From positions 1 to 64,000 of the forward strand of contig DATCRI010000006.1 in assembly GCA_036569045.1 (NCBI GenBank): 64,000 nucleotides of DNA, given 5' to 3'. This DNA comes from Chthoniobacterales bacterium. GTDB taxonomy: Bacteria > Verrucomicrobiota > Verrucomicrobiia > Chthoniobacterales > JAATET01. Below the pieces are notes generated by a model. That model did no database searches. It was given only the letters and a program-made list of their open reading frames with translations, and was not told where the DNA came from. The position numbers were made by a program, and so were the translations under genes. This document shows, piece by piece, positions 50,909 through 59,773 of the stretch (positions are counted from its first letter, which is position 1; each line of letters opens with the position of its first letter).

Positions 50909-51555
50909 TCGTCGACCTCGCCGGCGAATCCGTCACCCTCGACGCGGACCGCGCCCTCGTCTGGCGCGACATCGTCGTCGTGGCCGATCCGCATTTCGGC
51001 AAGGACGCATCTGCGCGCGCCCACTCCATTGGGATCCCACCCGGCACCACGAGTGATGATCTGGTGCGGCTCGACGCCCTGCTCGCTCGGCACACCGCCC
51101 GAGAACTCTGGCTGCTCGGCGACGTCTTCGACTCCGAATTCGCCAGCGAACCCGCAACCATCGACGCCCTTGCCGCATGGAGGACGAGGCACGACCGCAT
51201 CGCGATGCGCATGGTCGCGGGAAACCACGATCGCCGCGCCCTTGCGCTGACGGAAGCCGCTGGATTCGAGCTGCTACCGGACCTTGCCGCGATCGGTCCG
51301 TGGCGACTTTCCCATCACCCGCAGGAGGCCCCGGCCGGGCACGTGCTGTGCGGTCACATTCACCCCGGTCTGCTGCTGAAAGGCCCCGGTCGCGAGCGGC
51401 TACGACTCCCCGCATTCATCCTCGGAACTCGCCGCAGCATCCTGCCGGCCTTCGGAGGAATGACGGGGCTCGCCTCCTGTGAACTCAAAAAAGATGAACG
51501 CGGATTCGTCATCGCCGGTCGAATACTAGGTCCGCTTCACACGTCTTGGACGTAG
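50905..51555 (+). CDS. pdeM: Ligase-associated metallophosphoesterase PdeM
   Basis: A 216-residue calcineurin-like phosphoesterase: VVVADPHFGKDASARA (D-x-H), LWLLGDVFDSEF (GDxxD), VAGNHDRRA (GNHD) and VLCGHIHPG (GHxH). Its ATG overlaps the helicase stop, the usual coupling of this pair. Probably a nucleotide or DNA phosphodiesterase in DNA damage response. Confidence 0.9.
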   Translation: MIVDLAGESVTLDADRALVWRDIVVVADPHFGKDASARAHSIGIPPGTTSDDLVRLDALLARHTARELWLLGDVFDSEFASEPATIDALAAWRTRHDRIAMRMVAGNHDRRALALTEAAGFELLPDLAAIGPWRLSHHPQEAPAGHVLCGHIHPGLLLKGPGRERLRLPAFILGTRRSILPAFGGMTGLASCELKKDERGFVIAGRILGPLHTSWT

Positions 51556-51573
51556 ATTCTAGGGGAGGACATT

Positions 51574-52305
51574 ATGAACGAGACTTTGCTCATCGCGGCG
51601 CTGGCCTTCACTCCGCTCACGGCAGTGACCGCCACGAACGCCCGCCGCACAACCGATCACCTGCGCCTGGGGCAGCGCGAAATTCGCGTGGAATTCTTCG
51701 CGCCGCACGACGCGCCCGCCTCGCGCACCGTCCTGCTGTTCCACGGAGTCGGCGGCCTGCTCGGGGATGGCGCACTCATGCGCCGGACGGCGCGCGCCCT
51801 CGTGGCCATGGGCTTCCGGGCCGGCATCGTCCACTACTTCAACGCCACCGGCACGCTCTTCGCAACACACGCAAATGTCCGTGATCATGCCGGCGACTGG
51901 CGGACCGCCATCGAGTTCGTTGCCCGGCACTACGCGGCCGAGGACGGCGCCCCGGTGGGCCTCTTCGGGTATTCGCTGGGCGGCTTTCTCGCCGTCGGCG
52001 CCGCGCCGGAGCTGCCGCAGGTCGGCGGCATCGTCGTGCTGGCGGGAGGGATTCTTTCCGAACACGAGTCCGCCGTGCCCGGTCACCTGCCGCCGCTGCT
52101 CATCCTGCACGGCGGGGCGGACACCCGCGTGCCGCCGGAACGAGCCGAAGCCCTCGCCCGCCTCGGGCGACTGGCCGGCGCGCCGGTCGAGGCCGTGATT
52201 TATGCCGGAGAAGGCCACACGTTCAGCACGCGGGCGGAACGCGATGCCCTCGAGCGGAGTGGCCGGTTCTTCGCCGAGCGGCTTCAAGCTGGCGCCGGGC
52301 GCTGA
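51574..52305 (+). CDS. Dienelactone-hydrolase-family enzyme, possibly exported
   Basis: A 243-residue alpha/beta hydrolase: oxyanion-type LLFHGVGG, nucleophile elbow GLFGYSLGGFLA (Ser), HGGADTRVPPE (Asp) and GEGHTF (His). The N-terminus (ETLLIAALAFTPLTAVTA) looks like a short signal or membrane anchor. Substrate unknown, typically small esters. Ends 29 bases before a tRNA gene. Confidence 0.8.
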   Translation: MNETLLIAALAFTPLTAVTATNARRTTDHLRLGQREIRVEFFAPHDAPASRTVLLFHGVGGLLGDGALMRRTARALVAMGFRAGIVHYFNATGTLFATHANVRDHAGDWRTAIEFVARHYAAEDGAPVGLFGYSLGGFLAVGAAPELPQVGGIVVLAGGILSEHESAVPGHLPPLLILHGGADTRVPPERAEALARLGRLAGAPVEAVIYAGEGHTFSTRAERDALERSGRFFAERLQAGAGR

Positions 52306-52333
52306 TTTTGGCTACCCCTTCCAGCCAGCCTAC

Positions 52334-52406
52334 GGGGGTATAGCTCAATGGTCAGAGCAGCCGGCTCATAACTGGTTGGTTCTCGGTTCGAATCCGTGTG
52401 CCCCCA
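52334..52406 (+). tRNA. tRNA-Met (CAT)
   Basis: 73 bases: acceptor arms GGGGGTA and TGCCCCC with discriminator A, D arm around TAGCTCAATGGTCAGAGCA, anticodon CAT at 52367-52369, and T-loop GTTCGAATCC. The CCA end is not encoded. Anticodon CAT fits elongator Met; an initiator is excluded because the acceptor end pairs. Ile2 (lysidine) is possible but the G-rich acceptor stem argues against it. Confidence 0.9.
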
Positions 52407-52464
52407 ATTTTTTCATTTGGTCGCGGGTTGAGCGCATCCGGGAAGCGCAGTAGAAACTTCGGCG

Positions 52465-53541
52465 ATGATCTCCTTCCTCCGCTGGTTCGGCCGCGTGGTG
52501 TTTGCGCTGCTCGTGGTGGTGCTGCTCGCCGGCATCTACGTCGCGGTGCAGTTCGAGGATTGGAAGAAGGGCCGCCTTGCCGAGCTCGACGCCGGCTCGA
52601 AGATCGTCGCCACCGCCGCTGGCGACGTCGAATACGCCGAGCGCGGCGCCGGCCCGCCCGTGCTCGTGATTCACGGCGCTCCGGGCGGCTACGACCAGGC
52701 CCTGCTCATCGGCGACACCCTCGCGAAGGATGGCTTTCGCGTGATCGCGCCCTCCCGCCCCGGCTTCCTGCGCACGCCGTTTACGACGGGTTTTCTTTTC
52801 GAAGACCAGGCCGACGCCCTCGCCGCGCTGCTCGACACGCTCCAGGTGCCACGCGTCGCCGTGCTCGGCTTTTCGACCGGATCGCCGGTCGCGGTGCAGT
52901 TCGCCCTCCGCCATCCGGACCGCACTTCCGCCCTTGCCCTCCTTTCTCCGGTCGCGGTGATCTACGATCGCGCGTTTCCCCACGAGCCGAGCCCTCTCCT
53001 TTCCGAGGCCGCCCTCCTGAACACCACCGGCGACATGGGCTCGTGGTTCTTTCTCGAGCAAATGCGTCGCGACCCGCGCTGGATGCTCGACGCCACGTTC
53101 TCGGTCGACACCGACCTCGGCCCCGCCGCCCGCGGCCGCCTCGTCGACTTTGTCCTCGGCAACCCGTCGCAACTCACCTTCCTCCGCGGCCTGCTGAACT
53201 CCCAGGCCCCGTTGAGTCTCCGCGAAAGCGGCACCCGTAACGACATCCTTCAGCTGCGGAGAATGTCGCCGGTGCCCTACGACAAACTCACCGTCCCCAC
53301 GCTTGTCGTCACCGGCAGCGCCGACGGCGGCCGAAAGTGGGTCGACCCGAAGGCCATCACCACCGCCCTTCCCTCGGCGAGGACTCTTGCCGTTGCCGAC
53401 GCCGGCCACCTTGTCTGGTTCGGCCCGAACGCCGCCGCGGCCCAACAGGCCGTCGTCGATTTCCTCAAAGCCCCGCCGCCGCTACCGACCCCCACGCCCC
53501 CGCCGGCATCATCTCCGACCCCGGCGTCGCCCGCACCCTGA
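52465..53541 (+). CDS. Membrane-anchored alpha/beta hydrolase
   Basis: A 358-residue protein: N-terminal transmembrane helix (VVFALLVVVLLAGIYVAVQF), hydrolase core with VIHGAPGGYDQ, nucleophile elbow LGFSTGSPVA, Asp in VTGSADGG and His in ADAGHLVWFG. The C-terminal ~25 residues are Pro-rich (PTPTPPPASSPTP), likely an exposed linker or envelope tether. Stop TGA is 4 bases before the next gene. Confidence 0.82.
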   Translation: MISFLRWFGRVVFALLVVVLLAGIYVAVQFEDWKKGRLAELDAGSKIVATAAGDVEYAERGAGPPVLVIHGAPGGYDQALLIGDTLAKDGFRVIAPSRPGFLRTPFTTGFLFEDQADALAALLDTLQVPRVAVLGFSTGSPVAVQFALRHPDRTSALALLSPVAVIYDRAFPHEPSPLLSEAALLNTTGDMGSWFFLEQMRRDPRWMLDATFSVDTDLGPAARGRLVDFVLGNPSQLTFLRGLLNSQAPLSLRESGTRNDILQLRRMSPVPYDKLTVPTLVVTGSADGGRKWVDPKAITTALPSARTLAVADAGHLVWFGPNAAAAQQAVVDFLKAPPPLPTPTPPPASSPTPASPAP

Positions 53542-53545
53542 CCCC

Positions 53546-55357
53546 ATGGATTTCTTCGAAAGCCAGGCCCGCGCCCATCGGAAGACCAAGTGGCTGCTCG
53601 TCTATTTCGGGCTCGCTGTCCTTGGCATCATCGCGACGCTTCAGGCGATCGCCGCCTACACGACCAGCGAATCGTTCTTCGATCCCGGCCTGCTCGGCCT
53701 CGTTTCTCTCGGAGTCATCGCCGTCGTCTCCCTCGGCGCCACGTATCGCATCGCCGAACTTTCCCGCGGGGGCGGCGGGGTCGTCGCGCTGATGCTTGGC
53801 GGCCGCCAGCTCGCCCCCACCACCGCGGATTTCCGCGAGCAACAGCTCCGTAACGTCGTCGAAGAGATGTCTCTCGCCTCGGGCGTGCCGGTGCCGGACA
53901 TCTACGTGCTCGACGACGAGACCGCGATCAACGCCTTCGCCGCCGGCAACACGCCCGGTGACGCCGTCGTCGCCGTCACGCGCGGCACGCTCGAGAAGCT
54001 CGACCGCGACCAGCTCCAGGGCGTCGTTGCCCACGAGTTCAGCCACATCCTCAACGGCGACATGAAGCTGAACATCCGCCTCATGGGCGTGCTCAACGGC
54101 ATCCTGCTTCTCGCCATCCTCGGTCGCATCATTTTTGAAATCAGCGCCCGCGCCGGCGCCGGCAGCCGGCGCGACGACGACGGCAAATCCCGCCTGCCGC
54201 TGTTCGCCATTGGCGCCGCGCTCTGGCTCGTCGGCTCGATCGGCGTTTTCTTCGCGAACCTCATCAAGGCCGCCGTCAGCCGCCAGCGGGAATTTCTCGC
54301 CGATGCCTCCGCCGTGCAGTTCACCCGCAATCCCGACGGCATCGCCGGCGCCCTCTGGAAGATCGGGCAGGATGGCTCGAAGCTGGACTCCGCCCGCGCG
54401 AACGAAGCCAGTCACATGTTTTTCGGCAACGGTCTCGCGAAGCCGCACTTCGACCTGTTTGCGACGCATCCGCCGCTCGAGGAGCGGATCAAGGCCATCG
54501 ATCCCGGCTTCGACTCCGGCTCCATTCGCGAATCCACGCCACCCCCGCTCGAGCCATCGGCTCGCCCCACCCGGGACAACATCGCGGTCGCCACGGCCGT
54601 GCTCGCTGCCCTTCCCACCTTTGCCCGCGATGGCGCCCGGGAGACCGCCAGCGCCGTCCCGCTGATCTACGCCCTGCTTCTCAGCAACGACGGCGCCACC
54701 CGCGAACGCCAGCTTGCCGCGATCGAGCTCCGCGCCGAGGAACGCGCCGAAGTCGATCGCGACATCCGCCGCGCGGGCGACATTCGCGACGCCCTCGCCG
54801 TAATGGATCTCTGCCTGCCCGCCCTCCGCAACCTTTCCTCCACGCAATACGCGACCTTCCGCGAGAACGTCCGCCGCCTGGTCGCCTGCGACGGCAAGGT
54901 CGACCTCTTCGAGTTCGTCATGCACCAGGCCCTCGTGCGCCACGTCGATCACTTCTTCACGAAAAGCGCCGGCCCCACAGTGCGCTACCGTTCCCCGGTC
55001 CCGCTCCTTCCCGACATTTCCGTCGTGCTCTCCGCGCTCGCGTGGTTTACCGACGAGGCCCCCGCCACTCGCGACGCCGCCTACGCCGCCGGCGTGGCCG
55101 CCCTCATGCTCAAGCCGGAGGCCTTCCCCATGGCGCGCACGGATGCCTGCGACTTCCCGGCCGTCGAAACGGCGCTCGAGCACCTCGCCGAGGCCGATCC
55201 GCCGACGAAACAGAAAATCTTCAACGCCTGCGCCCAGGCCGTCCGGCACGACGGGGTCGTTCGTCCCCGCGAGGCCGCCCTCCTGCGCGCCGTCGCGGAC
55301 GTGCTCGGCTGCCCGTTGCCCGTGCTCAATCACCTCGATCCGGAGAACGTCGCGTGA
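53546..55357 (+). CDS. M48-family membrane metalloprotease (HtpX-like)
   Basis: A 603-residue protein: two N-terminal transmembrane helices, the zinc site AHEFSHILNGD (HExxH), further membrane helices (NGILLLAILGRIIF; LWLVGSIGVFFANL), and the third ligand in REFLADASAVQF. About 250 extra C-terminal residues form a helical domain that HtpX lacks. Probably degrades damaged inner-membrane proteins. The GTG start of the next gene overlaps its stop. Confidence 0.9.
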   Translation: MDFFESQARAHRKTKWLLVYFGLAVLGIIATLQAIAAYTTSESFFDPGLLGLVSLGVIAVVSLGATYRIAELSRGGGGVVALMLGGRQLAPTTADFREQQLRNVVEEMSLASGVPVPDIYVLDDETAINAFAAGNTPGDAVVAVTRGTLEKLDRDQLQGVVAHEFSHILNGDMKLNIRLMGVLNGILLLAILGRIIFEISARAGAGSRRDDDGKSRLPLFAIGAALWLVGSIGVFFANLIKAAVSRQREFLADASAVQFTRNPDGIAGALWKIGQDGSKLDSARANEASHMFFGNGLAKPHFDLFATHPPLEERIKAIDPGFDSGSIRESTPPPLEPSARPTRDNIAVATAVLAALPTFARDGARETASAVPLIYALLLSNDGATRERQLAAIELRAEERAEVDRDIRRAGDIRDALAVMDLCLPALRNLSSTQYATFRENVRRLVACDGKVDLFEFVMHQALVRHVDHFFTKSAGPTVRYRSPVPLLPDISVVLSALAWFTDEAPATRDAAYAAGVAALMLKPEAFPMARTDACDFPAVETALEHLAEADPPTKQKIFNACAQAVRHDGVVRPREAALLRAVADVLGCPLPVLNHLDPENVA

Positions 55358-56235
55358 ACGGTCGCCTGGTCACTCCCGCTCAGCTCGACGCCTTCACCGC
55401 CGAGCACACGACCGCCCATCGCTTCTGGACCGGCGCCGACGGCTGGGTCGAGCGGTTCGACGCCGACTACCTCGTGAGCGCCACCGACGACGGCGCTCGC
55501 ATTGCCGCCGCCCTGCCCGACTGGCTCGCCGCCGTAGGCCTCACCGCGCGTCGCACTTTCGTCCGCCGGCTCGTCAAGCAGCCCGGCGAAGACGACAAGC
55601 CCCGCCTGCTCGCCGGACCGGAGCTTCCGCCGGAAGCGATCGTGACCGAGCGCGGCCTGCGGTTCGCCATCGACTTCTCCGCCGGCTACTCCGTCGGCCT
55701 CTTCTGCGACCAGCGCGCGAATCGCGCCTTCCTCGAATCGCTTCGCCCGAAGCGCGTGCTGAACTGCTTTGCCTACACCTGCGCCTTCTCCGCCGCCGCC
55801 GCCCGCGTCGGCGCCGAGACCCTCAGCCTCGATCTGTCGCGAAGATCCCTCGACCGCGGCCGTGCCAATCTCGCACTCAACGACCTTTCCGGCGACGGCC
55901 ATCGCTTCCTCGCCGACGACGTCTTCGCCGTGCTTCCGCGACTGGCTCGGCGCGGGGAGAAGTTCGATGCGATCATCCTCGATCCGCCCACGTTTTCCCG
56001 CGGCGCAAAGGGCCACGTCTTCCGCGCCGAACGCGACCTCGGCAGCCTCCTCGCGCAGGCCCTCGCCCTCGCGACCCCCGGCGCCCACGTCCTCCTCTCG
56101 ACGAACGCCCGGGAGCTCGATGTCGCCGCCCTCGCGGATCTGGCCCGGGGCTTGGAGACATTTGCCGTGCGGCCGCCGGACGAATACCCGCCCGGCGCGG
56201 CCTCGGCGACGTTATGGATCACCGCGCCGATTTGA
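55354..56235 (+). CDS. Class I SAM methyltransferase, RlmI/RlmK-like rRNA type
   Basis: A 293-residue protein from GTG (overlapping the previous TGA). SAM-binding and catalytic parts: VGLFCDQRANRAFLE, VLNCFAYTCAFSAAAAR, LSLDLSRRSLDRGRANL, and IILDPPTFSRGAKG, as in 23S rRNA methyltransferases. The N-terminal PUA-like domain of RlmI is reduced. Specific rRNA base not determined. Confidence 0.85.
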   Translation: MNGRLVTPAQLDAFTAEHTTAHRFWTGADGWVERFDADYLVSATDDGARIAAALPDWLAAVGLTARRTFVRRLVKQPGEDDKPRLLAGPELPPEAIVTERGLRFAIDFSAGYSVGLFCDQRANRAFLESLRPKRVLNCFAYTCAFSAAAARVGAETLSLDLSRRSLDRGRANLALNDLSGDGHRFLADDVFAVLPRLARRGEKFDAIILDPPTFSRGAKGHVFRAERDLGSLLAQALALATPGAHVLLSTNARELDVAALADLARGLETFAVRPPDEYPPGAASATLWITAPI

Positions 56236-56410
56236 GCCGCTCGCGCAGCCGCACGATCTCCGACCGGCGCAGCGCGTAGCCGCACTGGCGCACGCATTAG
56301 CTCAAGACGCGATACGACACTTTCGCCAATGCTATTCCGTTAACTGGTTCTAATCCTAAAGGCTCTCGGTTATCGGCAAGGCGCGACTCGCGAACTTGGC
56401 GAACCCGTAA

Positions 56411-56854
56411 ATGCCGGATCCGATACACTTTGGTGGAAATGGACCGCTCCCAGCACGGGAACGACGATTTTTTTCTACGGTTGGCAGCGAATCCGTCGCC
56501 GCGACTTTGCTTGTGGATCGAGGATCTTCCATCGTCAACTTAGATTACAGATACGACGAATCTCGATTTTCGTTCGAAACCCCCGCAAATCTGACTCTCT
56601 CGGCGACAGCAGGCACAACATATTACATCGCCATCGGCGACTATGAAGCTGCAGCGATTCTCTCGATCATTCATACACCAAAAAACGGCGACGGTGGAGT
56701 CGCCACCAAGGCTGTCTTAAAAAGACAGATAGCCTCCCTTAACCGCCAGCTCTCGAAAGCGAGCCACATTCAAAACGACGCAAAACGCGCGAAGAGAATC
56801 AAACGGCTCAAGAAGCAAATCTCCCGACTTAAGAAGCAGCTCAAACAACTTTGA
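56411..56854 (+). CDS. Unclassified ORF with coiled-coil C-terminus, possibly a remnant
   Basis: A 147-residue frame in a patch of lower GC than the surroundings. Residues ~45-90 (ANLTLSATAGTTYYIAIGDY) resemble part of a bacterial pre-peptidase (PPC) beta domain. The C-terminal 45 residues are a Lys-rich coiled coil (KRIKRLKKQISRLKKQLKQL). No signal peptide and no clear ribosome-binding site. It may be the tail of a decayed larger exported protein. The rest of 56236-57019 shows nothing else. Confidence 0.4.
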   Translation: MPDPIHFGGNGPLPARERRFFSTVGSESVAATLLVDRGSSIVNLDYRYDESRFSFETPANLTLSATAGTTYYIAIGDYEAAAILSIIHTPKNGDGGVATKAVLKRQIASLNRQLSKASHIQNDAKRAKRIKRLKKQISRLKKQLKQL

Positions 56855-57019
56855 GCCCTCGACCCCGGTTTCACGAAGCGTTGCCGGTGTTTCGCAAGTT
56901 TGGGCCTCCGGGATTGCCGTCGAGGACACGCCTTTGCGGTTTCGAGGCCAACGCTATGACGTGACAGCCCGTGGGCCATGCTTGCCGGGGCGGCGGTTGT
57001 GCTTTAGTTTTTCCCGGCA

Positions 57020-57247
57020 ATGACGCACCGGGAGGCCAAATCGATCGCGCGGGCGTGGCGGAAATCCCGCATCGCCGCGCGAATACTTTTGCGCGCGGAC
57101 GTCGGCCGGTTGACGGCCCGGGACGTTCGCGTGGGCCGCGCGCTCGGGCAGGATCCCGCCGTGACGCCCCGGCTTATTCAGCAGGCTTTCCATGGATTTC
57201 ATCTCCGCCATACCCGATTGGAACGCGCCCGCCGGGCGGTTGCTTGA
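57020..57247 (+). CDS. Small basic protein overlapping the nucleotidyltransferase gene
   Basis: A 75-residue, Arg-rich helical protein (SIARAWRKSRIAARILLRAD, VGRALGQDPAVTPRLIQQAF). Its last 56 bases overlap the next gene in another frame. A small helical partner ahead of a nucleotidyltransferase-like gene resembles a toxin-antitoxin-like pair, but this is not established. Confidence 0.45.
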   Translation: MTHREAKSIARAWRKSRIAARILLRADVGRLTARDVRVGRALGQDPAVTPRLIQQAFHGFHLRHTRLERARRAVA

Positions 57248-57863
57248 CCGTCTCGCCTCGGCATTCGGCGAGACGCCGAAACGAACGATCGTAGTTTTTG
57301 GATCGTCACCGCTCCAAATCTTCCTGGACCCATCCTTTCTGAGCCAGGACTGCGATGTCGTCGGCGAGCGGGATTTAGAGGCAATTTGCCAGCAGATCAC
57401 TTTGCCGACGGCTAATGGCGATCTTGCCTTTCAGGTCTGCGATGCGCTGACATTCCGCACGGCGCAGGGGTGGGAGACGCGGGCGCGGCGGGAAGTTCGC
57501 CAAGGACACACGTTCGTGTTTCCGCATCCGTGGGACATCCTCGTGAGCAAGATTGGGCGGCTGGAGGAGAAGGACCTCGAGGCATTTCGCCTCGTGATCC
57601 GCAAGACGGGCGGCCCGACGGCGGAGGAGCTCAAACGGCATCTCCAGCTCGCGGTGGATTTGTTCCGTCCGAATTTCGACGAGGAACGCGGGGCGGATTA
57701 CACGACGCAGACACGAGTGCTTTGGCGGACGATTTACGGCGCGGAGATCGACGTGCGGACGGAGATCATCCGGCCCGCGCTGGCGCGACGGCAGGCACAA
57801 TACGATGCGGATGCTGGCGATCCCGCGTGGAAGGAACGGCTGCGGCAGCTGGGGGAGAATTAA
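57192..57863 (+). CDS. Nucleotidyltransferase-like protein
   Basis: A 223-residue protein. TIVVFGSSPLQIFLD followed by SQDCDVVGERD resembles the GS...D-x-D pattern of nucleotidyltransferase-fold proteins (AbiEii/DUF6036-type), and PHPWDILVSKIGRLEEKDLE is the segment typical of that fold. Substrate unknown. It may act with the 75-residue protein upstream. It ends 55 bases before the mlaE-type gene. Confidence 0.55.
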   Translation: MDFISAIPDWNAPAGRLLDRLASAFGETPKRTIVVFGSSPLQIFLDPSFLSQDCDVVGERDLEAICQQITLPTANGDLAFQVCDALTFRTAQGWETRARREVRQGHTFVFPHPWDILVSKIGRLEEKDLEAFRLVIRKTGGPTAEELKRHLQLAVDLFRPNFDEERGADYTTQTRVLWRTIYGAEIDVRTEIIRPALARRQAQYDADAGDPAWKERLRQLGEN

Positions 57864-57918
57864 ATCTCTCTGGTCACGATCTGGACGGCCGGAGACGGGA
57901 TCGCTTACGAATGTAGCG

Positions 57919-59007
57919 ATGCCATCCGAGTCCGCCGAAATTTCCGTCGAGGGTTCGCGCATCCGCCTGAAAGGCCGGCTCGATGCGCCGGGCACGGCGA
58001 AGGTCTGGAATCGCGCGGTGAAGGCCGCGGACAAAGGCGCCATCGTCGATGCCTCCGGCGTCACGTATTGCGACTCCGCCGGAGCGGCCCTGTTCTACGA
58101 GCTCGAGCAGGGGCGCGGCGCGAAGATCGAGAATCTCTCGGAGGATACCCGCAGCCTGCTGAAACCCTACGGGGAGGACGCTTTTCCCAAGCTCGATGGC
58201 GGGAAGCAAAGGCACGAGTCCGCGCCGGTCGCGATCGGCCGCGTCGCCGTTGCGCTTGCCGCCGACCTTCGCGAGCAGCTCACCTTCACTGGTCAGGCGT
58301 CCGTGGCCCTGCTCGCCGGCGTGATGAATCCCGGCCGCGTGCGCTGGGGCGACATGTGGCACACGGTCGAGACGGCCGGCGTGAACGCCCTCGTGATCGT
58401 CGGGATGATCGGCTTCCTCACCGGCATGATCATGGCGTTCCAATCCACCGTGCCGCTGCAGCAGTTCGGCGTGGATATCTTTGTCGTGAACCTCGTTGCG
58501 CTCGCGATGCTGCGCGAGCTGGGCGGCATCATGACGGCGATCGTCCTCTCGGGCCGCTCGGGCTCCGCCTTCGCCGCGGAAATCGGGACCATGAAGGTGA
58601 ACGAGGAGGTGAACGCCCTCACCACGATGGGCATCGATCCCGTGCGTTTCCTCGTCGTGCCGAAGGTGATGGCCGCCATCATCGTCACGCCGCTTCTCAC
58701 GATCTACGCGAATGTCATCGGCATCGCGGGCGGCCTGATGGTCGTGATGATCTTCGGCCACCCGTGGGCCGCCGTTTACAACCAGCTCCTCGGCGCGGTA
58801 ACGATGAACGATATCTTCGCCGGCCTCATCAAATCATTCTTCTTCGGCGCACTCGTCGGCGGCATCGGCTGTCTGCGCGGGTTGCAAACCAAGTCGGGCG
58901 CCAGCGCGGTGGGCGAGTCGACCACGCGCGCCGTCGTGAGCGGCATCTTCCTCATCATCCTCGTGGACGCCATTTTTGCAGTCGTTTTCTATGCCATCAA
59001 ACTCTGA
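57919..59007 (+). CDS. mlaE: MlaE-family ABC transporter permease with N-terminal STAS domain
   Basis: A 362-residue fusion: residues 1-~90 are a STAS domain (AIVDASGVTYCDSAGAALFY), normally a separate protein MlaB, and the rest is the MlaE permease (IGFLTGMIMAFQ, GIMTAIVLSGRSGSAFAAEI, GTMKVNEEVNALTTMGIDP). It moves phospholipids across the envelope with MlaF and MlaD. First gene of a four-gene operon. Confidence 0.93.
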   Translation: MPSESAEISVEGSRIRLKGRLDAPGTAKVWNRAVKAADKGAIVDASGVTYCDSAGAALFYELEQGRGAKIENLSEDTRSLLKPYGEDAFPKLDGGKQRHESAPVAIGRVAVALAADLREQLTFTGQASVALLAGVMNPGRVRWGDMWHTVETAGVNALVIVGMIGFLTGMIMAFQSTVPLQQFGVDIFVVNLVALAMLRELGGIMTAIVLSGRSGSAFAAEIGTMKVNEEVNALTTMGIDPVRFLVVPKVMAAIIVTPLLTIYANVIGIAGGLMVVMIFGHPWAAVYNQLLGAVTMNDIFAGLIKSFFFGALVGGIGCLRGLQTKSGASAVGESTTRAVVSGIFLIILVDAIFAVVFYAIKL

Positions 59008-59773
59008 GGCGCCCGCCAACATCATCGAGGTGCGCGACCTGACGGTCGGCTACGGGGACGTGGAAGTGCTCAAGGACATTTCCTTCGACGTGCGGCGCGG
59101 CGAGGTATTCGTGATTCTCGGCGGCTCGGGCTGCGGCAAGAGCACGCTGCTGAAACACATGATCGGCCTCTTCCCTCCGATGAAGGGCTCGGTGAAAATC
59201 GAAGGCCGCGATCTCGTTACCGCCGAGGGCCGGGAGCGGCAGGACATCCTCAAGCGCATCGGCGTCTCCTACCAGAGCGGCGCGTTGTTCGGCTCGATGA
59301 CGCTGGCGGAGAACGTGCAACTGCCGCTCACGGAATACACCGACCTTCCGCCCGCCGCCCTGGATCTCCTTGCGTGGATGAAGCTCCGCCTTGTCGGCTT
59401 GGAAAAATCCCGCGCGAAGCTCCCGAGCGAGCTGAGCGGCGGCATGCAGAAGCGCGCCGCCATCGCACGGGCCATGGCGCTCGACCCCGCCGTCGTCTTT
59501 CTCGACGAGCCCTCCGCCGGGCTGGATCCGATCACTTCCGCGGACCTCGACGCGCTCATTTTGCGCCTGCGGGAAACGGTCGGAACGACATTCGTGATTG
59601 TCACCCACGAGCTGCCCAGCATTTATGCGGTGGCAGACCGCGTGATCATGCTCGACAAGGAAACCAAAGGAATCATCGCCGAAGGCCGGCCCGAAGACCT
59701 GCGCGATCACTCCGACGTGCCCTTCGTGCGGCAGTTCTTCCATCGTGAAGCCACCGAGGAGGCCGCGGCGTGA
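58991..59773 (+). CDS. mlaF: MlaF-type ABC transporter ATPase
   Basis: A 260-residue ATPase: Walker A LGGSGCGKSTLLKH, signature ELSGGMQKRAAIARAMA, Walker B VVFLDEPSAGLDP, H-loop VTHELPS. It powers the MlaE permease. The gene starts 17 bases inside the end of mlaE and overlaps mlaD by 4 bases. Confidence 0.94.
   Translation: MPSNSEAPANIIEVRDLTVGYGDVEVLKDISFDVRRGEVFVILGGSGCGKSTLLKHMIGLFPPMKGSVKIEGRDLVTAEGRERQDILKRIGVSYQSGALFGSMTLAENVQLPLTEYTDLPPAALDLLAWMKLRLVGLEKSRAKLPSELSGGMQKRAAIARAMALDPAVVFLDEPSAGLDPITSADLDALILRLRETVGTTFVIVTHELPSIYAVADRVIMLDKETKGIIAEGRPEDLRDHSDVPFVRQFFHREATEEAAA

Noticed and set aside
52334-52406. tRNA gene as an integration site for the prophage
   Set aside because: It is 13 kb from the prophage, which carries no integrase and has transposition-type ends in a protein gene.
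53465-55333. 622-residue minus-strand open frame
   Set aside because: Antisense to the M48 protease with its HExxH site; shadow frame.
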